8,864 nucleotides of DNA from Acidobacteriota bacterium (lineage in GTDB: Bacteria > Acidobacteriota > Terriglobia > Terriglobales > Acidobacteriaceae). Positions 6,168 through 8,864 of this stretch are shown here, piece after piece. Below the pieces are notes generated by a model. It did not search any database and was not told where the DNA came from. It worked only from the letters and a program-made list of their open reading frames with translations. Each line of letters begins with the position of its first letter. Positions within the stretch are counted from its first letter, which is position 1. The DNA lies in NCBI GenBank assembly GCA_019247235.1, contig JAFAPG010000789.1, positions 1-8,864 on the forward strand. Direction: 5' to 3'. Position numbers and translations under genes: made by a program.

Positions 6168-6626
6168 ATGTCCCTAATTCGTCTGCTCATCAATCGTGAA
6201 TCGCACGAAGTTGAAAGCGCTCCCGAAACACCCCTGCTCTGGGTTCTCAGAGACGGGCTCAATCTTACGGGGACAAAATATGGTTGCGGTATAGGAGCCT
6301 GCGGTGCCTGTACCGTACACCTTGATGGAGAGCCGGTCCGCTCTTGTCAGACGGCGGTTTCCAGGGTAGGAAATCGTCATATCACTACCATTGAAGGATT
6401 ATCGGCCGACAACTCCCATCCCCTCCAGCGGGCATGGATTGCCGAACAGGTGCCGCAGTGTGGATATTGTCAGCCTGGCCAGATCATGCAGGCCGCAGGT
6501 CTGCTCGCTAAGCTCCCCCATCCCACCGACGACGAGATCGATCAAGCCATGGCGGGCAATCTCTGCCGTTGCGGTGTCTATCAGCGTATTCGCCGCGCCA
6601 TTCATCGCGCGGCCAAAGGAGCATGA
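6168..6626 (+). CDS. iorA: Molybdenum hydroxylase [2Fe-2S] small subunit, IorA-like
   Basis: This is the iron-sulfur subunit of an isoquinoline 1-oxidoreductase/aldehyde oxidase-type enzyme, carrying electrons from the molybdenum site in the partner encoded next. From ATG 6168 it has 152 aa, the usual length. The N-terminal plant-ferredoxin-like domain holds Cys40, Cys45, Cys48 and Cys60 (TKYGCGIGACGACTVHLDG). The C-terminal helical domain holds the second cluster's Cys98, Cys101, Cys133 and Cys135 (QCGYCQPGQIM ... GNLCRCGVYQRI). All eight ligands are present. The opening LLWVLRDGLNLTGTKYGCG is characteristic of the IorA branch. It has no signal peptide, so if the enzyme is periplasmic it must be co-exported with the Tat-tagged large subunit. 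Its stop overlaps the next start (ATGA, 6623-6626), indicating translational coupling. The in-frame ATG at 6126 is an alternative start. The symbol marks family resemblance; the true substrate may be another N-heterocycle or aldehyde. Confidence 0.9.
   Translation: MSLIRLLINRESHEVESAPETPLLWVLRDGLNLTGTKYGCGIGACGACTVHLDGEPVRSCQTAVSRVGNRHITTIEGLSADNSHPLQRAWIAEQVPQCGYCQPGQIMQAAGLLAKLPHPTDDEIDQAMAGNLCRCGVYQRIRRAIHRAAKGA
6615..6621 (+). promoter_or_regulatory. Shine-Dalgarno for the large subunit, two possible starts
   Basis: AAAGGAG ends only 1 nt before ATG 6623 but exactly 7 nt before an in-frame GTG at 6629. The spacing favours GTG; the ATGA overlap with the upstream stop favours ATG. The two proteins differ by two residues, and both keep the Tat motif. 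Confidence 0.45.
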
Positions 6627-8830
6627 CTGTGTCTGTCAGCCGGCGAACTTTCATCACCAGAGGTACGCTTGCCGGTACGGGCATCCTGATCGCCGTCGAG
6701 CTGCCCGCAACCATCCTGATTGCCCAGGAGAGCTCCCCGGAAAAGAATCAGCCCGGCGCCAATCCGTTTGAGGCTTGGGTACATGTTAAGCCAGGCGGAG
6801 AAATTTCTCTTATCGTCGCAAAATCGGAGATGGGTCAGGGCATTCGCACCGGGCTGGCAATTCCGCTGGCAGAAGAACTAGAAGTCGATCTCTCCTCGAT
6901 CAAGGTAGAACAGGCCGAAACTCGTCCCGACATTTATTCTCACTTGGGCACCGGCGGGAGCGGCAGCACCATGGAAAACTTCATGCCCTTAAGGCGTGCA
7001 GGCGCAACGGTTCGCGAGCTGATGATCACCGCCGCAGCTGCGCGGTGGAAGGTGGCGCGAAGCAACTGCATGGCGAAACACGGCGCGGTGTTTGACAAGC
7101 GTACGCCCTCTCGGCGCGCCAGCTACGCAGAACTGGTCGATGCCGCCTCCCGGCTTCCTTTACCGGACCCTAAAACCGTACCGCTCAAGGCTCAAAGCGC
7201 ATTTCGCCTGATTGGTCGTGCCGTGCCCCGGGTGGACGTGCCGGCAAAGACCAACGGCACAGCGCAGTTCGGACTCGATGTTCGCTTGCCCGAGATGCTA
7301 TTTGCGGTCGTAGCTCGTTGTCCAACATTTGGAGGCAAACCATCACATTTTAAGACTGAAAAGGCGCAAGCTATCTCCGGCGTGCGCGATATCTTTGAAA
7401 TTGCCCCCCTCGGAGCCGGAATCTTTACCGCTGGCGGAGTGGTTGTGGTCGCCGACTCGACCTGGGCGGCCATGCAGGGCCGACGCGCCTTGGAGATCAC
7501 CTGGGATCGAGGTCCGGCTGGCGCGGAAGCTAGCGACGCGCTCGGCGATTCCCTGCGCGAGGCTACTGCCAGATCTGGCAAGCGAATCCGCAATGATGGA
7601 GATGTGGACTTGGGGTTAGCTCACGCGGCAACACACATCGAAGCTCTTTATGAGCTGCCTTTCCAGGCCCACGCCACCATGGAACCGATGAACATCACCA
7701 TCCATCGCAGAAATAAAGAATGCGAGGTTTGGGCGCCTACCCAGTCCCCCGACTGGGTACAGAGAACCGTGGCTCAGATTTTGTCGCTGCCTCAAGAAAA
7801 AGTAATCGTGCACACCACATTCATGGGCGGCGGGTTCGGCCGCCGTTATATGGCCGACTACCCCGCCGAGGCTGCACAAATAGCAAAAACGGTCGATAAA
7901 CCGGTACAGCTGGTATGGACGCGGGAAGACGACATGGCCCATGACTTCTATCGTCCGGCTTCCTGTCATCGCTTAAGAGGCGCACTGGACGCTCGGCGGC
8001 GACCCGTCGCTTGGTATCACGCCATGGCATCGACCTCAATCCGGGCTTTTTGGGATCCCAAGGCTCCTCCTGAGGAGCAAGAGGTCGGTGGCGCGCAACA
8101 AATGCCGTACGCCATTCCTCATGTGCGGCTGGAATACAATCCGGTCTCAAGCTCCGTTCCTCGGGCCTGGTGGCGTTCGGTCGAGAATTCATTTAATGGT
8201 TTCGTGGTCGAAAGTTTCATCGACGAGCTCGCGGCGGCGGCCAAACGTGACCCAGTCGAATTTCGCCGAAGCCTGCTGGTGAAACCGAAGAGCACAACGC
8301 CAGCGGGTGATGACGATGTAGATCCGGAGCGCTTAGCTCGGATCCTTGAGATCGCCGCGCAAAAAGCGGGGTGGGGCAAGCCGCTCCCTCGGGGGCGGGG
8401 ACGCGGAATCGCGGCTTTTGCTTCCTTTGGAAGCTATTTCGCTGAAGTGGCGGAAGTCTCGCTGACCGAGAATCGCAATTTCAAGATCGATCGGGTTGTG
8501 GCGGCGGTGGATTGTGGAACGGTGGTGAATTCGGAATCGGTGCGCTCGCAAACCGAAGGCGCGATCATTTATGGCCTCAGTGCCGCGCTCAAGAATGAAA
8601 TTACCATTAAGAACGGAGCAGTCGAGCAGACGAATTTCAGTGATTATGACCCGATTCGTATCCATGAAGCTCCACCCATCGAAGTTGTTCTTGCACCCAA
8701 CGGAGACGACTGCGGGGGAATGGGAGAACCTGGCCTGCCTCCCATTGCTCCGGCCGTGGCCAACGCCATCTTTGCCGCAAGTGGCCAACGTTTTCGGCGT
8801 TTACCCTTGCGCCTCAATTCCGAAAGCTGA
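6623..8830 (+). CDS. iorB: Molybdenum hydroxylase large subunit, IorB-like, Tat-exported
   Basis: The 735-aa catalytic subunit of the xanthine dehydrogenase superfamily binds a molybdopterin cofactor and hydroxylates an aldehyde or N-heteroaromatic substrate with water as oxygen donor. Residues 6-11 (SRRTFI) followed by a hydrophobic stretch to about 34 form a twin-arginine signal, implying export already folded with cofactor. The order of segments is that of the IorB branch: EMGQGIRTGLAIPLAEEL (69-86) near the N-terminus, a hammerhead-like domain at about 210-295 (GTAQFGLDVRLPEMLFAVVAR), then ELPFQAHATMEP (344-355), the cofactor loop FMGGGFGRR (400-408), and AWWRSVENSFNGFVVESFIDELA (515-537). 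The C-terminal GMGEPGLPPIAPAVANAI holds the conserved catalytic Glu702. All recognisable active-site motifs are intact. A third subunit with heme c, often the electron acceptor in such enzymes, is not visible; only 34 bp follow the stop. The actual substrate cannot be read from sequence. Confidence 0.92.
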   Translation: MTVSVSRRTFITRGTLAGTGILIAVELPATILIAQESSPEKNQPGANPFEAWVHVKPGGEISLIVAKSEMGQGIRTGLAIPLAEELEVDLSSIKVEQAETRPDIYSHLGTGGSGSTMENFMPLRRAGATVRELMITAAAARWKVARSNCMAKHGAVFDKRTPSRRASYAELVDAASRLPLPDPKTVPLKAQSAFRLIGRAVPRVDVPAKTNGTAQFGLDVRLPEMLFAVVARCPTFGGKPSHFKTEKAQAISGVRDIFEIAPLGAGIFTAGGVVVVADSTWAAMQGRRALEITWDRGPAGAEASDALGDSLREATARSGKRIRNDGDVDLGLAHAATHIEALYELPFQAHATMEPMNITIHRRNKECEVWAPTQSPDWVQRTVAQILSLPQEKVIVHTTFMGGGFGRRYMADYPAEAAQIAKTVDKPVQLVWTREDDMAHDFYRPASCHRLRGALDARRRPVAWYHAMASTSIRAFWDPKAPPEEQEVGGAQQMPYAIPHVRLEYNPVSSSVPRAWWRSVENSFNGFVVESFIDELAAAAKRDPVEFRRSLLVKPKSTTPAGDDDVDPERLARILEIAAQKAGWGKPLPRGRGRGIAAFASFGSYFAEVAEVSLTENRNFKIDRVVAAVDCGTVVNSESVRSQTEGAIIYGLSAALKNEITIKNGAVEQTNFSDYDPIRIHEAPPIEVVLAPNGDDCGGMGEPGLPPIAPAVANAIFAASGQRFRRLPLRLNSES

Positions 8831-8864
8831 GAGCCGGCTAAAAGTTCGAGTGGATGTCCTGCCA

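Noticed and set aside
7192..7593. Minus-strand frame of 133 codons inside the large-subunit gene
   Set aside because: It is antisense to well-conserved coding sequence and its composition follows from that codon usage.

Overview
The window (8,864 bp, moderately GC-rich, about 57% by eye) is gene-dense bacterial chromosome. It has no tRNA, rRNA, CRISPR array, insertion sequence or phage gene that I can see. The mix of proteins resembles what I know from Acidobacteriota of the Terriglobia/Korobacter type: a secreted peptidase-like TPR protein, a LysM plus DUF4015 glycosidase-like protein, a short LigD-type DNA ligase, and an isoquinoline-oxidoreductase-like pair. That placement is an inference from family resemblance, not from a marker gene.

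Layout. Positions 1-3356 hold two genes on the minus strand. The first is a large exported protein whose C-terminus runs off the left edge (1-1581). Its N-terminal half looks like a gluzincin metallopeptidase domain with every zinc-binding and catalytic position but one replaced, and its C-terminal half is TPR-like. The second is an exported or membrane-anchored LysM-DUF4015 putative glycoside hydrolase (1884-3356). They are separated by a 302-bp gap. A 381-bp divergent intergenic region (3357-3737) follows, with two operator-like inverted repeats.

From 3738 onward every gene is on the plus strand. A stand-alone AAA+ ATPase that looks like only the second ATPase module of ClpB/ClpC (3738-4955) ends at a strong intrinsic terminator (4975-5004). 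Next is a compact ATP-dependent DNA ligase (about 5074-6075) with a leader hairpin and an uncertain start. Last comes a two-gene operon for a molybdenum hydroxylase: a [2Fe-2S] small subunit (6168-6626) and a Tat-exported molybdopterin large subunit (6623-8830), overlapping by 4 bp.

How the genes relate. The molybdenum hydroxylase pair is a real functional unit: the small subunit passes electrons from the Mo cofactor in the large subunit, and the Tat signal on the large subunit probably carries both to the periplasm. The two minus-strand proteins are both exported and may act at the envelope, but nothing ties them to one pathway. The AAA+ protein and the ligase are neighbours on the same strand, but the terminator between them argues against one transcript. 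I see no clear multi-gene novel system. The most unusual items are the degenerate peptidase domain, the single-module Clp-like ATPase with a near-perfect palindrome just upstream, and the altered motifs in the ligase.
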